Assembly (NCBI RefSeq): GCF_023611925.1 | Contig: NZ_CP091456.1 | Coordinates: 1,054,001-1,118,000, forward strand | Direction of reading: 5' to 3' | Source of the DNA: Avibacterium sp. 20-132 | GTDB lineage: Bacteria > Pseudomonadota > Gammaproteobacteria > Enterobacterales > Pasteurellaceae | Length of the DNA stretch: 64,000 nt | Shown here: positions 8,969 to 19,353 of the stretch, in pieces | Position numbering within the stretch: position 1 is the stretch's first letter | Layout of the letters: each line of letters opens with the position of its first letter | The notes under the pieces: model-generated | What the model was told of the DNA's origin: nothing | What the model saw: only the letters and a program-made list of their open reading frames with translations | Database searches by the model: none | Made by a program: the position numbers and the translations under genes

Positions 8969-10585
8969 ATGACAGATGTAACTAAATTAGTTGAAGAACT
9001 TGGTGAGTTAGGCATTTATGATGTAAAAGAAGTCGTTTATAACCCAAGCTATGAACAATTATTCAAGGAAGAAACCAAAGAAGGCCTAGAGGGATTTGAA
9101 AAAGGTACGGTAACAAAATCGGGGGCAGTCGCTGTGGATACGGGGATTTTTACCGGACGTTCGCCAAAAGATAAATATATTGTTTTAGATGAAAAAACCA
9201 AAGATACCGTATGGTGGACAAGTGATGCGGCGAAAAACGATAACAAACCAATGAATCAAGCCACTTGGCAAAGTTTAAAAGAATTAGTCACCAAACAACT
9301 TTCTAGCAAACGTCTGTTTGTGGTGGATGCGTTCTGTGGGGCAAATCCAGATACCCGTTTAGCGGTGCGTATTATCACTGAAGTTGCGTGGCAAGCCCAC
9401 TTTGTAACGAATATGTTTATCCGCCCATCTGCTGCTGAATTAGCGAACTTTAAACCAGATTTTGTGGTAATGAATGGGTCTAAAGTGACTAATCCAAATT
9501 GGAAAGAACAAGGCTTAAATTCTGAAAACTTTGTGGCGTTTAATATTACAGAAGGTATTCAACTAATTGGTGGAACTTGGTACGGCGGTGAAATGAAAAA
9601 AGGAATGTTCTCAATGATGAATTATTTCCTTCCGCTTAAAGGTATCGCCTCAATGCACTGTTCTGCCAACGTTGGCAAAGAAGGTGATGTGGCAATTTTC
9701 TTCGGTTTATCTGGTACAGGGAAAACCACGCTTTCAACAGATCCAAAACGCCAATTGATCGGTGATGATGAACACGGTTGGGACGATGATGGCGTATTTA
9801 ACTATGAGGGTGGTTGTTATGCTAAAACCATCAAATTATCGGAAGAAAGTGAGCCAGATATTTATCGTGCAATTAAGCGTGATGCTTTGTTAGAAAATGT
9901 GGTGGTGAGAGCAGATGGCTCCGTGGATTATGATGACGGATCAAAAACAGAAAACACCCGTGTTTCTTACCCAATCTATCACATTGAGAACATTGTAAAA
10001 CCCGTTTCTAAAGCGGGTCATGCGAAAAAAGTGATTTTCTTAACCGCTGATGCTTTCGGGGTGTTACCACCAGTAGCAAAATTGACACCAGAGCAAACCA
10101 AATACTACTTCTTATCTGGTTTTACAGCGAAATTAGCGGGGACAGAACGTGGTATTACCGAACCAACTCCAACGTTCTCTGCGTGTTTTGGGGCGGCATT
10201 CTTATCACTTCACCCAACACAATATGCAGAAGTGTTAGTAAAACGTATGGAAGCATCGGGGGCGGAAGCATATCTTGTAAACACAGGCTGGAATGGCACA
10301 GGTAAACGTATCTCTATTAAAGATACTCGTGGCATTATTGATGCGATTTTAGATGGTGCTATTGATAGTGCGGAAATGTCTGAATTACCAATCTTTAACT
10401 TAGCCATTCCAAATGCGTTGCCGGGTGTCGATCCGGCCATTTTAGATCCGCGTGATACTTATGCAGATAAAGCACAATGGCAAGCGAAAGCCGAAGATTT
10501 GGCGGGGCGTTTTGTGAAAAACTTTGAAAAATATGCAACAAACGAAGAAGGGAAAGCATTGATCAACGCGGGACCAAAAGCCTAA
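8969..10585 (+). CDS. pckA: phosphoenolpyruvate carboxykinase (ATP)
   Basis: It interconverts oxaloacetate + ATP and phosphoenolpyruvate + CO2 + ADP. It supports gluconeogenesis, and in capnophilic Pasteurellaceae also CO2 fixation toward succinate. The 538 residues include the Walker-type [11 protein letters not shown] at about 247-257, followed by the metal-binding [16 protein letters not shown], and the substrate-site [10 protein letters not shown] near residue 60. I used the ATG at 8969 with GAGGTG upstream; an in-frame TTG at 8957 overlaps that ribosome site and is unlikely. It is monocistronic, with its own promoter and an uptake-signal hairpin terminator. Confidence 0.97.
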   Translation: MTDVTKLVEELGELGIYDVKEVVYNPSYEQLFKEETKEGLEGFEKGTVTKSGAVAVDTGIFTGRSPKDKYIVLDEKTKDTVWWTSDAAKNDNKPMNQATWQSLKELVTKQLSSKRLFVVDAFCGANPDTRLAVRIITEVAWQAHFVTNMFIRPSAAELANFKPDFVVMNGSKVTNPNWKEQGLNSENFVAFNITEGIQLIGGTWYGGEMKKGMFSMMNYFLPLKGIASMHCSANVGKEGDVAIFFGLSGTGKTTLSTDPKRQLIGDDEHGWDDDGVFNYEGGCYAKTIKLSEESEPDIYRAIKRDALLENVVVRADGSVDYDDGSKTENTRVSYPIYHIENIVKPVSKAGHAKKVIFLTADAFGVLPPVAKLTPEQTKYYFLSGFTAKLAGTERGITEPTPTFSACFGAAFLSLHPTQYAEVLVKRMEASGAEAYLVNTGWNGTGKRISIKDTRGIIDAILDGAIDSAEMSELPIFNLAIPNALPGVDPAILDPRDTYADKAQWQAKAEDLAGRFVKNFEKYATNEEGKALINAGPKA

Positions 10586-10613
10586 TTACATAACAAAAAT
10601 TTGCTAAAATTTA

Positions 10614-10660
10614 CACCGCACTGATGATTTTGGAGAAAAATCAAAGTGCGGTGTTTTTTG
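10614..10660 (+). terminator. uptake-signal hairpin terminator after pckA
   Basis: CACCGCACT at 10614-10622 pairs with AGTGCGGTG at 10645-10653 and is followed by TTTTTT. Only the right arm is a perfect 9-bp uptake signal (10644-10652). Paired inverted uptake signals commonly double as terminators in this family. Confidence 0.75.
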
Positions 10661-10681
10661 TGGATTTTTAATCATTCATCT

Positions 10682-10713
10682 AGCTATCTAGCAGTCTTAA
10701 TGTCTAGATTGTG
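10682..10713 (+). promoter_or_regulatory. tandem met boxes (MetJ operator) upstream of metJ
   Basis: Consecutive 8-bp units AGCTATCT, AGCAGTCT and TAATGTCT (10682-10705) match the met box AGACGTCT at 5, 6 and 5 of 8 positions in perfect 8-bp register; a fourth unit at 10706-10713 is poor. MetJ dimers bind tandem met boxes cooperatively with S-adenosylmethionine, so this suggests autoregulation. It lies about 60-90 bp before the metJ ATG. Confidence 0.65.
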
Positions 10714-10771
10714 ATTTCAGCAATTTTTCATTAGAATAAACACAATTTTTGTGGAGATTTAAGGTGTCATT

Positions 10772-11089
10772 ATGGTGAATTGGGATGGTAAATATATTAG
10801 TCCTTATGCAGAACACGGTAAGAAAAGTGAGCAAGTAAAGAAGATTACGGTGTCTATTCCAATTAAAGTGTTAGAAATTTTGACTAATGAGCGGACAAGA
10901 CGTCAGCTGAAAAATTTACGTCACGCGACAAATAGTGAATTATTATGTGAGGCATTTTTGCACGCATTTACAGGGCAGCCGTTACCAACCGATGACGATT
11001 TGTTAAAAGAGCGCCACGACGAGATACCTGAGCAGGCGAAAAAAATGATGCGTGAGTTAGGCTTGAAGCCTGAAGAATGGGAATACTAA
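10772..11089 (+). CDS. metJ: methionine regulon repressor MetJ
   Basis: MetJ is a ribbon-helix-helix repressor that uses S-adenosylmethionine as corepressor and controls methionine biosynthesis genes. The 105-residue protein is nearly collinear with the enterobacterial one: [19 protein letters not shown] holds the DNA-contacting beta strand, [25 protein letters not shown] is the helical core, and it ends EEWEY. AAGGTG precedes the ATG at 10772. Tandem met boxes upstream suggest it represses itself. No metB or metF lies nearby. The S10 promoter begins only about 25 bp after its stop. Confidence 0.98.
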   Translation: MVNWDGKYISPYAEHGKKSEQVKKITVSIPIKVLEILTNERTRRQLKNLRHATNSELLCEAFLHAFTGQPLPTDDDLLKERHDEIPEQAKKMMRELGLKPEEWEY

Positions 11090-11114
11090 ATTTCAGATTT
11101 TGCTGAGAAATAGG

Positions 11115-11143
11115 TTGCAATTCCTATTTGAGCTAAGTATAAT
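11115..11143 (+). promoter_or_regulatory. S10 operon promoter
   Basis: A near-consensus sigma-70 promoter: TTGCAA at 11115-11120, a 17-bp spacer, and a perfect TATAAT at 11138-11143. Transcription should start near 11150, giving a leader of about 184 nt before rpsJ. Confidence 0.85.
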
Positions 11144-11149
11144 CCACAC

Positions 11150-11645
<496 letters not shown>

Positions 11646-11661
11646 TTAAGAGGTTATGACA

Positions 11662-12291
11662 ATGATTGGTTTAGTCGGTCGTAAAGTTGGTATGACTCGT
11701 ATCTTCAATGAAGATGGCGTTTCTGTACCTGTTACTGTTATCGAAATCCAAGCAAACCGTGTAACTCAAGTTAAAACTCTTGAAAACGATGGCTATACTG
11801 CAATTCAAGTTACTACTGGTTCTAAAAAAGCGAGCCGTGTAACTAAGCCTGAAGCAGGCCATTTCGTGAAAGCAGGTGTTGAAGCTGGTCGCGGTTTATG
11901 GGAATTTCGTACAACTGAAGGTGAAGAATTCACTTTAGGTCAAGAAATTAATGTTGACATCTTCGCAGATGTTAAGAAAGTTGATGTTACTGGTACATCT
12001 AAAGGTAAAGGTTTCCAAGGTGGTGTTAAACGTTGGAATTTCCGTACTCAAGATGCGAGCCATGGTAACTCTTTATCACATCGTGTGCTTGGTTCTATTG
12101 GTCAAAACCAAACTCCAGGTCGTGTGTTTAAAGGCAAAAAAATGGCTGGACACTTAGGTGCTGAGCGTGTAACCGTTCAATCACTTGAAGTTGTTCGTGT
12201 TGATGCTGAGCGTAATTTATTATTAGTTAAAGGTTCTGTACCTGGTGCAACTAATAGTGATGTTATCGTAAAACCAGCAGTTAAAGCATAA
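11662..12291 (+). CDS. rplC: 50S ribosomal protein L3
   Basis: L3 binds near the 3' end of 23S rRNA, and its long loop reaches toward the peptidyl transferase centre. The protein has 209 residues beginning [15 protein letters not shown]. The loop segment [22 protein letters not shown] includes the glutamine region that PrmB methylates in relatives. I chose the ATG at 11662 rather than the in-frame one at 11656, because the latter is only 2 bases after the AGAGG site. Confidence 0.98.
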   Translation: MIGLVGRKVGMTRIFNEDGVSVPVTVIEIQANRVTQVKTLENDGYTAIQVTTGSKKASRVTKPEAGHFVKAGVEAGRGLWEFRTTEGEEFTLGQEINVDIFADVKKVDVTGTSKGKGFQGGVKRWNFRTQDASHGNSLSHRVLGSIGQNQTPGRVFKGKKMAGHLGAERVTVQSLEVVRVDAERNLLLVKGSVPGATNSDVIVKPAVKA

Positions 12292-12306
12292 GTCTAGGAG
12301 ATAGAG

Positions 12307-12909
12307 ATGGAATTACAAGTTGTAGGTGCAAACGCACTAACTGTTTCTGAAACTACCTTCGGACGTGAGTTTAATGAAGCATTGATCCACCAAGTAGTTG
12401 TTGCTTATGCAGCAGGTGCTCGTCAAGGTTCACGTGCGCAAAAAACTCGTGCTGAAGTGTCTGGTTCAGGTAAAAAACCTTGGCGTCAAAAAGGTACTGG
12501 TCGCGCTCGTGCTGGTGATATTAAATCGCCAATTTGGCGTTCTGGTGGTGTAACTTTTGCAGCGAAACCACAAGATCACAGCCAAAAAGTGAACAAAAAA
12601 ATGTACCGTGGTGCAATCAAAAGCATTCTATCTGAGCTTGTTCGTCAAGATCGTTTAGTTGTAGTTGAAAAATTCGAAATTGATGCGCCAAAAACAAAAG
12701 CCTTAGTTCAAAAATTAAAAGATATGGCGTTAACTGACGCGCTTATCATCACTGCAAGTTTAGATGAGAATTTATTCTTAGCTGCACGTAACTTATATAA
12801 AGTTGATGTACGTGATGTGCAAGGTATTGATCCAGTCAGTTTAATCGCTTTTGATAAAGTGGTTGTAACTGTTGATGCAGTGAAACAAATTGAGGAGATG
12901 TTAGCATGA
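12307..12909 (+). CDS. rplD: 50S ribosomal protein L4
   Basis: L4 is a 50S assembly protein whose extended loop (about residues 45-95, rich in [24 protein letters not shown]) lines the peptide exit tunnel. In gammaproteobacteria it is also the autogenous repressor of the S10 operon. The 200-residue protein is full length. Its stop codon overlaps the start of rplW (ATGA), so the two are coupled. Confidence 0.98.
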   Translation: MELQVVGANALTVSETTFGREFNEALIHQVVVAYAAGARQGSRAQKTRAEVSGSGKKPWRQKGTGRARAGDIKSPIWRSGGVTFAAKPQDHSQKVNKKMYRGAIKSILSELVRQDRLVVVEKFEIDAPKTKALVQKLKDMALTDALIITASLDENLFLAARNLYKVDVRDVQGIDPVSLIAFDKVVVTVDAVKQIEEMLA

Positions 12910-13208
12910 TTCAACAAGAACGTTTGCTAAAAGTGTTAAAAGCACCTCACGTCTCTGAGAAAGCAACAAATAACGCTGAGAAGTCAAACACCATCGTTTT
13001 CAAAGTCGCTTTAGATGCCAACAAAGCAGAAATTGCAAAAGCTGTTGCTGAATTATTTGAAGTGAAAGTAGATTCTGTTCGTACTGTTGTCGTTAAAGGT
13101 AAAACTAAACGTCGTGGTACTAAGATGGGACATCGCAGTGACTGGAAAAAAGCTTATGTAACTCTTCAAGAAGGTCAATCACTTGACTTCGTTGAAGGTG
13201 CAGAGTAA
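12906..13208 (+). CDS. rplW: 50S ribosomal protein L23
   Basis: L23 lies at the peptide tunnel exit and is the docking site for trigger factor and SRP. The 100-residue protein begins [20 protein letters not shown] and contains the conserved basic loop [22 protein letters not shown]. The start overlaps the rplD stop by four bases. It precedes rplB by 21 bp. Confidence 0.97.
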   Translation: MIQQERLLKVLKAPHVSEKATNNAEKSNTIVFKVALDANKAEIAKAVAELFEVKVDSVRTVVVKGKTKRRGTKMGHRSDWKKAYVTLQEGQSLDFVEGAE

Positions 13209-13229
13209 TTACGGAGGAGAAAGAAATAA

Positions 13230-14051
13230 ATGGCTATCGTAAAATGTAAGCCGACCTCCGCTGGTCGTCGTCACGTTGTTAAAATCGTAAACCCTGAATT
13301 ACATAAAGGGAAACCTTACGCACCATTATTAGATAGCAAATCTAAAACAGGTGGTCGTAATAATTTAGGACGTATTACTACTCGCCATATTGGTGGTGGT
13401 CATAAACAACATTACCGTTTAATCGATTTCAAACGTAACAAGTTAGATATCCCAGCGGTTGTTGAGCGTCTTGAATATGATCCAAATCGTTCTGCAAATA
13501 TTGCTTTAGTGCTTTATAAAGATGGTGAACGCCGTTATATCTTAGCACCTAAAGGTTTAAGCGCAGGCGATCAAATCCAAGCAGGTGTAAACGCTCCAAT
13601 TAAAGTTGGTAACTCATTACCAATGCGTAATATCCCTGTTGGTTCAACTGTACATAACGTCGAATTAAAACCAGGTAAAGGCGGACAACTTGCACGTTCT
13701 GCTGGTGCTTATGTACAAATTATTGCGCGTGAAGGTAACTATGTTACTTTACGTCTTCGCTCAGGTGAAATGCGTAAAGTATTAGCTGAATGTTCTGCAA
13801 CCATTGGTGAAGTGGGTAATTCAGAGCATATGCTTCGCGTTCTTGGTAAAGCTGGTGCTAACCGCTGGAGAGGCGTTCGCCCAACAGTTCGTGGTACAGC
13901 AATGAACCCTGTTGATCACCCACACGGTGGTGGTGAAGGTCGTAACTTCGGTAAACACCCAGTTACTCCTTGGGGCGTTCAAACCAAAGGTAAGAAAACT
14001 CGCCATAACAAACGTACTGATAAATATATCGTACGTCGTCGTGGTAAATAA
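13230..14051 (+). CDS. rplB: 50S ribosomal protein L2
   Basis: L2 is needed for subunit association and peptidyl transferase activity. The 273 residues include the highly conserved [14 protein letters not shown] near 223-236, whose histidine is essential in E. coli L2. GGAGGAGAAAG precedes the ATG. It is the fifth gene of the operon and shows no oddities. Confidence 0.98.
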   Translation: MAIVKCKPTSAGRRHVVKIVNPELHKGKPYAPLLDSKSKTGGRNNLGRITTRHIGGGHKQHYRLIDFKRNKLDIPAVVERLEYDPNRSANIALVLYKDGERRYILAPKGLSAGDQIQAGVNAPIKVGNSLPMRNIPVGSTVHNVELKPGKGGQLARSAGAYVQIIAREGNYVTLRLRSGEMRKVLAECSATIGEVGNSEHMLRVLGKAGANRWRGVRPTVRGTAMNPVDHPHGGGEGRNFGKHPVTPWGVQTKGKKTRHNKRTDKYIVRRRGK

Positions 14052-14061
14052 TATTAATTAA

Positions 14062-14352
<291 letters not shown>

Positions 14353-14359
14353 GGGGTAA

Positions 14360-14695
<336 letters not shown>

Positions 14696-14713
14696 TTTAG
14701 TAGAGGAATAGCA

Positions 14714-15418
14714 ATGGGTCAAAAAGTCCATCCAAATGGTATTCGCCTAGGTATTGTTAAGCCTTGGAGCTCTACTTGGTTTGCGAATACACAAGACTTC
14801 GCGTCTAACTTAGACGGCGATTTCAAAGTGCGTCAATTCTTAAATAAAGAATTAGCGAATGCTTCCGTTTCACGCATCACTATTGAGCGTCCAGCGAAAA
14901 GTATTCGTGTAACAATTCACACAGCTCGCCCAGGTATCGTAATTGGTAAAAAAGGCGAAGATGTTGAAAAATTACGTAACGCTGTTGCAGCTATCGCAGG
15001 TGTTCCAGCTCAAATCAACATCGCTGAAGTGAAAAAACCTGAATTAGATGCGAAATTAGTTGCAGATAGCATCGCTTCTCAACTTGAACGTCGAGTAATG
15101 TTCCGTCGTGCAATGAAACGTGCGGTACAAAATGCAATGCGTTTAGGTGCCAAAGGTATCAAAGTTGAAGTTAGCGGTCGTTTAGGTGGTGCAGAGATTG
15201 CTCGTTCAGAGTGGTATCGTGAAGGTCGTGTGCCATTACATACACTACGTGCGGACATCGATTATAACACTGCTGAAGCACATACTACATACGGCGTAAT
15301 CGGCGTTAAAGTGTGGATCTTCAAAGGTGAAATTCTTGGTGGAATGGCTGCAATTGCACAACAACCAGAACAACAACCTACCACGCCTAAAAAGCCACGT
15401 GGTAAAGGTCGTAAGTAA
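14714..15418 (+). CDS. rpsC: 30S ribosomal protein S3
   Basis: S3 forms part of the mRNA entry channel and its helicase activity. The 234-residue protein begins [18 protein letters not shown] and has a type II KH domain with [15 protein letters not shown] (about 75-89). The C-terminal tail is glutamine- and proline-rich before a basic end ([10 protein letters not shown]). AGAGGAA precedes the ATG. Confidence 0.98.
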   Translation: MGQKVHPNGIRLGIVKPWSSTWFANTQDFASNLDGDFKVRQFLNKELANASVSRITIERPAKSIRVTIHTARPGIVIGKKGEDVEKLRNAVAAIAGVPAQINIAEVKKPELDAKLVADSIASQLERRVMFRRAMKRAVQNAMRLGAKGIKVEVSGRLGGAEIARSEWYREGRVPLHTLRADIDYNTAEAHTTYGVIGVKVWIFKGEILGGMAAIAQQPEQQPTTPKKPRGKGRK

Positions 15419-15431
15419 GGAGAATTGCTAA

Positions 15432-15841
<410 letters not shown>

Positions 15842-15842
<1 letters not shown>

Positions 15843-16033
15843 TGAAAGCTCAAGAACTACGTACAAAAACTGTTGAAGAGCTGAATGCTGAATTGGTTAA
15901 CTTGTTAGGTGAGCAATTCAAATTGCGTATGCAAGCAGCCACCGGTCAGCTTCAACAAACCCATCAGTTAAAACAAGTGCGTCGCAGTATTGCACAAGTG
16001 AAAACTGTATTAACCGAGAAGGCGGGTGAGTAA
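15842..16033 (+). CDS. rpmC: 50S ribosomal protein L29
   Basis: L29 sits beside L23 at the tunnel exit. The short 63-residue, largely helical protein begins [18 protein letters not shown] and contains the family motif [11 protein letters not shown]. It overlaps rplP and rpsQ by one base each (TAATG junctions), typical of this operon. Confidence 0.97.
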
Positions 16034-16287
16034 TGACTGATAAAATTCGTACTGTGCAAGGTCGTGTAATTAGCGACAAAATGGATAAATCATTCACAGT
16101 TGCAATTGAACGCAAAGTGAAACACCCTCTTTATGGTAAATTTATCCGTCGTACAACTAAATTACATGTGCACGATGAAAATAACGAAGCAAAATTAGGT
16201 GATGTTGTTGAAATTAAGGAATGTCGTCCTCTTTCAAAAACTAAATCACATACTTTGGTTCGCGTTGTTGAAAAAGCAGTAATCTAA
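16033..16287 (+). CDS. rpsQ: 30S ribosomal protein S17
   Basis: S17 is a primary 16S rRNA binder with an OB fold. The 84-residue protein begins [17 protein letters not shown] and contains [21 protein letters not shown], the family signature. It is the last gene of this operon. A terminator lies 30 bp downstream, and the spc operon is not in this window. Confidence 0.98.
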   Translation: MTDKIRTVQGRVISDKMDKSFTVAIERKVKHPLYGKFIRRTTKLHVHDENNEAKLGDVVEIKECRPLSKTKSHTLVRVVEKAVI

Positions 16288-16317
16288 TTTATTAGTTATC
16301 GCTTTAAATAAAATAAT

Positions 16318-16346
16318 AGCCAATGGTGAATACCATTGGCTTTTTT
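16318..16346 (+). terminator. S10 operon terminator
   Basis: A perfect 10-bp stem AGCCAATGGT/ACCATTGGCT with a four-base loop GAAT is followed by TTTTTT, 30 bp after rpsQ. Confidence 0.93.
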
Positions 16347-16464
16347 GTTGATAAAAATAATAAAAATTTTGACCGCTCTTTTATTTATGTGAAGGTTGTA
16401 AAAATTTTTTGTTGATAGCTATGCTAAAATAGCGTAATTAAAATAACCTATAGATCAAATAATA

Positions 16465-17424
16465 ATGAAAAAACTCCTCGTCCTCCACACAGGAGGCACA
16501 ATTTCAATGCACGCGGATAGCAGTGGAAAAGTGACGCCAAATAGCCGTAATCCTATGACCAAAGTCGGTTTGGATTTACATAATGTTGAAGTGGAATCGG
16601 TGGATTTTCTCAACTTACCCAGCCCGCATATTCGCCTTGAACATATGCTTGCCCTAAGCCAGAAAATTAAGCAAGAGGCACAAAATTATGATGGTGTGGT
16701 GATTACACACGGGACGGATACACTGGAAGAAACGGCTTATTTTCTTGATACAATGCAACTTCCTAAAATACCTATCGTCATTACGGGAGCAATGCGTTCA
16801 AATAATGAGTTAGGCAGTGATGGCATTTATAATTACCTTTCTGCATTGCGCGTGGCAGTTTTTGAGAAAAGCGCAGATAAAGGCGTGTTAGTTGTTATGA
16901 ATGATGAAATTCACGCGGCGAAATATGTAACCAAAACCCATACCACTAATGTTTCCACCTTTCAAACACCCACTCACGGTCCTTTGGGGGTGATTATGAA
17001 AAAAGATATTCTCTTTTTCAAAACCGCCGAGCCTCGCGTGCGTTTTGATTTAGAAACAGTGAGTGGAAATGTGCAAGTCATCAAAACTTATGCGGGAATG
17101 GATAGCTGGCTGTTTGAGCAATTAGATTTGCAACAATTGGACGGCTTAGTGATTGAAGCATTAGGGGCAGGAAATATTCCACCGCAAGCTGCGAAAGGAT
17201 TACAGCGATTGCTAGCTCATAATATTCCTGTTGCGTTAGTTTCTCGTTGTTTTAACGGTATTGCTGAGCCGGTTTATGGTTATGATGGCGGTGGGGCAAG
17301 TTTGCAGGAACAGGGCGTAATGTTTGTGAAAGAACTGAATGCCCCGAAAGCTCGCTTAAAATTACTCATCGCGCTGAATGCAGGATTGCAAGGCGAGGCA
17401 CTAAAAAGCTATATGGAAGGATAA
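16465..17424 (+). CDS. asparaginase family protein (type I / AnsA-like, cytosolic)
   Basis: It probably hydrolyses L-asparagine to aspartate and ammonia. The two catalytic threonine motifs are intact: HTGGTIS at residues 8-14 (Thr12) and THGTDTLEE at about 81-89 (Thr84, Asp85). The 319-residue protein has no signal peptide, so it should act in the cytosol. Its sequence (GAMRSNNELGSDGIYNYLSALRVA) is closer to Bacillus-type asparaginases than to E. coli AnsA. A TGCTAAAAT extended -10 box lies upstream. It is transcribed alone. Glutaminase activity cannot be excluded. Confidence 0.88.
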   Translation: MKKLLVLHTGGTISMHADSSGKVTPNSRNPMTKVGLDLHNVEVESVDFLNLPSPHIRLEHMLALSQKIKQEAQNYDGVVITHGTDTLEETAYFLDTMQLPKIPIVITGAMRSNNELGSDGIYNYLSALRVAVFEKSADKGVLVVMNDEIHAAKYVTKTHTTNVSTFQTPTHGPLGVIMKKDILFFKTAEPRVRFDLETVSGNVQVIKTYAGMDSWLFEQLDLQQLDGLVIEALGAGNIPPQAAKGLQRLLAHNIPVALVSRCFNGIAEPVYGYDGGGASLQEQGVMFVKELNAPKARLKLLIALNAGLQGEALKSYMEG

Positions 17425-17611
17425 AGAAAAAAGTTTAACATTTGCACCGCACTTTATTGTGGTGAGACACATTGTAAGAAACCGCTAAAAGCGGTCGAAT
17501 GTTTTGCGTTTGTCCCATTACAAGTATTAAAAGTGCGGTGAGATTTTTGGCAGAATTTTCATATATAGCAAAAGCCCCAGTGAGTTGGAGCTTTGTCTTA
17601 TTGAGAGGAGA
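17425..17611. repeat. convergent intergenic spacer with two inverted uptake signals
   Basis: The spacer between the convergent asparaginase and talB genes holds ACCGCACTT (about 17446-17454) and AAGTGCGGT (17531-17539), 76 bp apart in inverted orientation. They are too far apart for a tight terminator hairpin but could still pair. The talB terminator overlaps the right part. Confidence 0.7.
17568..17593 (-). terminator. terminator after talB
   Basis: On the minus strand AAGCTCCA/TGGGGCTT forms an 8-bp stem with one G-T pair and a six-base loop, followed by a short T run. It lies 18 bp after the talB stop. Confidence 0.7.
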
Positions 17612-18565
17612 TTAGAACTTCGCCAATAACATCGCTTCTAATTTTTCTTGGTCAATGGCAAATTTACGGATACCTTCAGCCAGTTTTTCGACAGCCATTG
17701 GATCGCTGTTATGTTGCCAGTAGAACTCACTTTCTGTAAGTGGTTGTGGCTTAGCTTTCACTTCACCTTTATATTCTAGTTTGCGAGCAAGTGCGGTGTT
17801 ATTTTCTTGTAATTCTTTTAATAAAGCAGGAGCAATGGTTAAGCGATCGCAACCGGCAAGTTCAGTAATTTCGCCCACATTACGGAAACTTGCGCCCATT
17901 ACTACGGTTTGATAGCCGTGTTGTTTGTAATAGTTGTAAATTTTAGTTACTGAAATCACACCGGGATCTTCTGCTGGTGCATATTCTTTTTTATCGCTGT
18001 TGGCTTTGTACCAGTCAAGAATACGACCGACGAATGGTGAAATTAAGTATACCCCCGCTTCAGCACAAGCACGAGCTTGGGCTTCTGAGAATAAGAGGGT
18101 TAAGTTACAGTTAATGCCTTCTTTTTCAAGAATTTCTGCTGCACGGATACCCTGCCAAGTGGAGGCAATTTTAATTAAAATACGATCATTGGAAACCCCA
18201 GCTTCATTATAAAGTGCGATTAATTTACGTGCTTTTTCAACAGTGGCTTGGGTATTGTAAGAAAGACGTGCATCCACTTCGGTAGAAATGCGTCCGGGTA
18301 CGATTTTAAGAATTTCTAAACCGATATTTACCGCTAATTTATCTTCGGCATCAATAAGTTGCTGTGCTTTGTCAGCACTTTTGCTTTTGCCATAGGCTAT
18401 GGCTTCGTCAATTAACGGCGCATATTGAGGCAATGCGGAGGCGCTTAAAATGAGTGATGGGTTCGTGGTGGCATCTTGTGGTTGGTAGGTTTTAATGGCT
18501 TCGATATCTCCTGTATCTGCCACAACTACGGTCATTTCGCGTAATGCGTCTAATTGTGTTGTCAT
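17612..18565 (-). CDS. talB: transaldolase B
   Basis: It moves a dihydroxyacetone unit between sedoheptulose 7-phosphate and glyceraldehyde 3-phosphate in the non-oxidative pentose phosphate pathway. The 317 residues match the enterobacterial enzyme along the whole length: [20 protein letters not shown] at the N-terminus and the Schiff-base lysine in [15 protein letters not shown] near residue 132. AGAGGTAA precedes the ATG. It links functionally to zwf/pgl/gnd at the left of the window but is not in that operon. Confidence 0.97.
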   Translation of the reverse strand: MTTQLDALREMTVVVADTGDIEAIKTYQPQDATTNPSLILSASALPQYAPLIDEAIAYGKSKSADKAQQLIDAEDKLAVNIGLEILKIVPGRISTEVDARLSYNTQATVEKARKLIALYNEAGVSNDRILIKIASTWQGIRAAEILEKEGINCNLTLLFSEAQARACAEAGVYLISPFVGRILDWYKANSDKKEYAPAEDPGVISVTKIYNYYKQHGYQTVVMGASFRNVGEITELAGCDRLTIAPALLKELQENNTALARKLEYKGEVKAKPQPLTESEFYWQHNSDPMAVEKLAEGIRKFAIDQEKLEAMLLAKF

Positions 18566-18727
18566 ATTTACCTCTAATTTGATTGTTGGTTAAGTTGGAA
18601 TACAATATCACATCTTATTGATGAGCATATAGCTATTTTAGCTCTAGTATTAATAGGTAGATTCTAAATTAAATTCAATGAATGAGGAAAAGAAAATCTG
18701 TGATCCTGATCACAATATAAGGAATGA

Positions 18728-19288
18728 ATGATGAAAACACGTTGCAGTTGGGCAGAAGGCTCGTCTATTTATCAAGATTATCACGATAATGAATGGGGCA
18801 AGCCAGAATATGATAGTCTGAAATTATTTGAGAAAATTTGTTTAGAAGGACAGCAAGCAGGGCTTTCGTGGATTACCGTTTTGAAAAAACGGGAACAGTA
18901 TCGTCAGGCATTTTTTCACTTTAATCCTGAAAAGATTGCGCAAATGACGGCACAAGATATTGATGAGAGAATGCAAAATGCTGGGCTTATTCGTCATCGT
19001 GCGAAATTAGAGGCAATTGTAAAGAATGCAAAAGCCTATTTAGCCATGCAAAAGTGCGGTGAAAATTTTAGCGATTTTATTTGGGCCTTTGTTAATCACC
19101 AGCCACAAATAAATGATGTCCCTGATTTATCCGCAGTGCCAGCGAAGACAGCGGTTTCAAAACAGCTTTCAAAGGCTTTAAAAAAACGTAGTTTTGTCTT
19201 TGTTGGAGAGACCACTTGTTATGCTTTTATGCAATCTATGGGGCTGGTAAACGATCATCTGAATAGCTGTTTTTGTAAGTATAAATAA
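18728..19288 (+). CDS. tag: DNA-3-methyladenine glycosylase I
   Basis: It excises 3-methyladenine from alkylated DNA as a base-excision repair enzyme. The 186-residue protein shows the N-terminal RCSWAEGSSIYQDYHDNEWGKP with zinc-binding cysteine and histidine, LEGQQAGLSWITVL with the catalytic region, and the C-terminal zinc ligands in NDHLNSCFCKYK. The start could be either of two adjacent ATGs (18728 or 18731). An uptake signal lies inside the coding region. It is followed after 65 bp by lptD on the same strand. Confidence 0.96.
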   Translation: MMKTRCSWAEGSSIYQDYHDNEWGKPEYDSLKLFEKICLEGQQAGLSWITVLKKREQYRQAFFHFNPEKIAQMTAQDIDERMQNAGLIRHRAKLEAIVKNAKAYLAMQKCGENFSDFIWAFVNHQPQINDVPDLSAVPAKTAVSKQLSKALKKRSFVFVGETTCYAFMQSMGLVNDHLNSCFCKYK

Positions 19289-19353
19289 AATGCTTTTTTC
19301 ATCATTTTTCTTTATAATCGGCTTAATTTCACACCTTAAAAAATGGGTTATTA

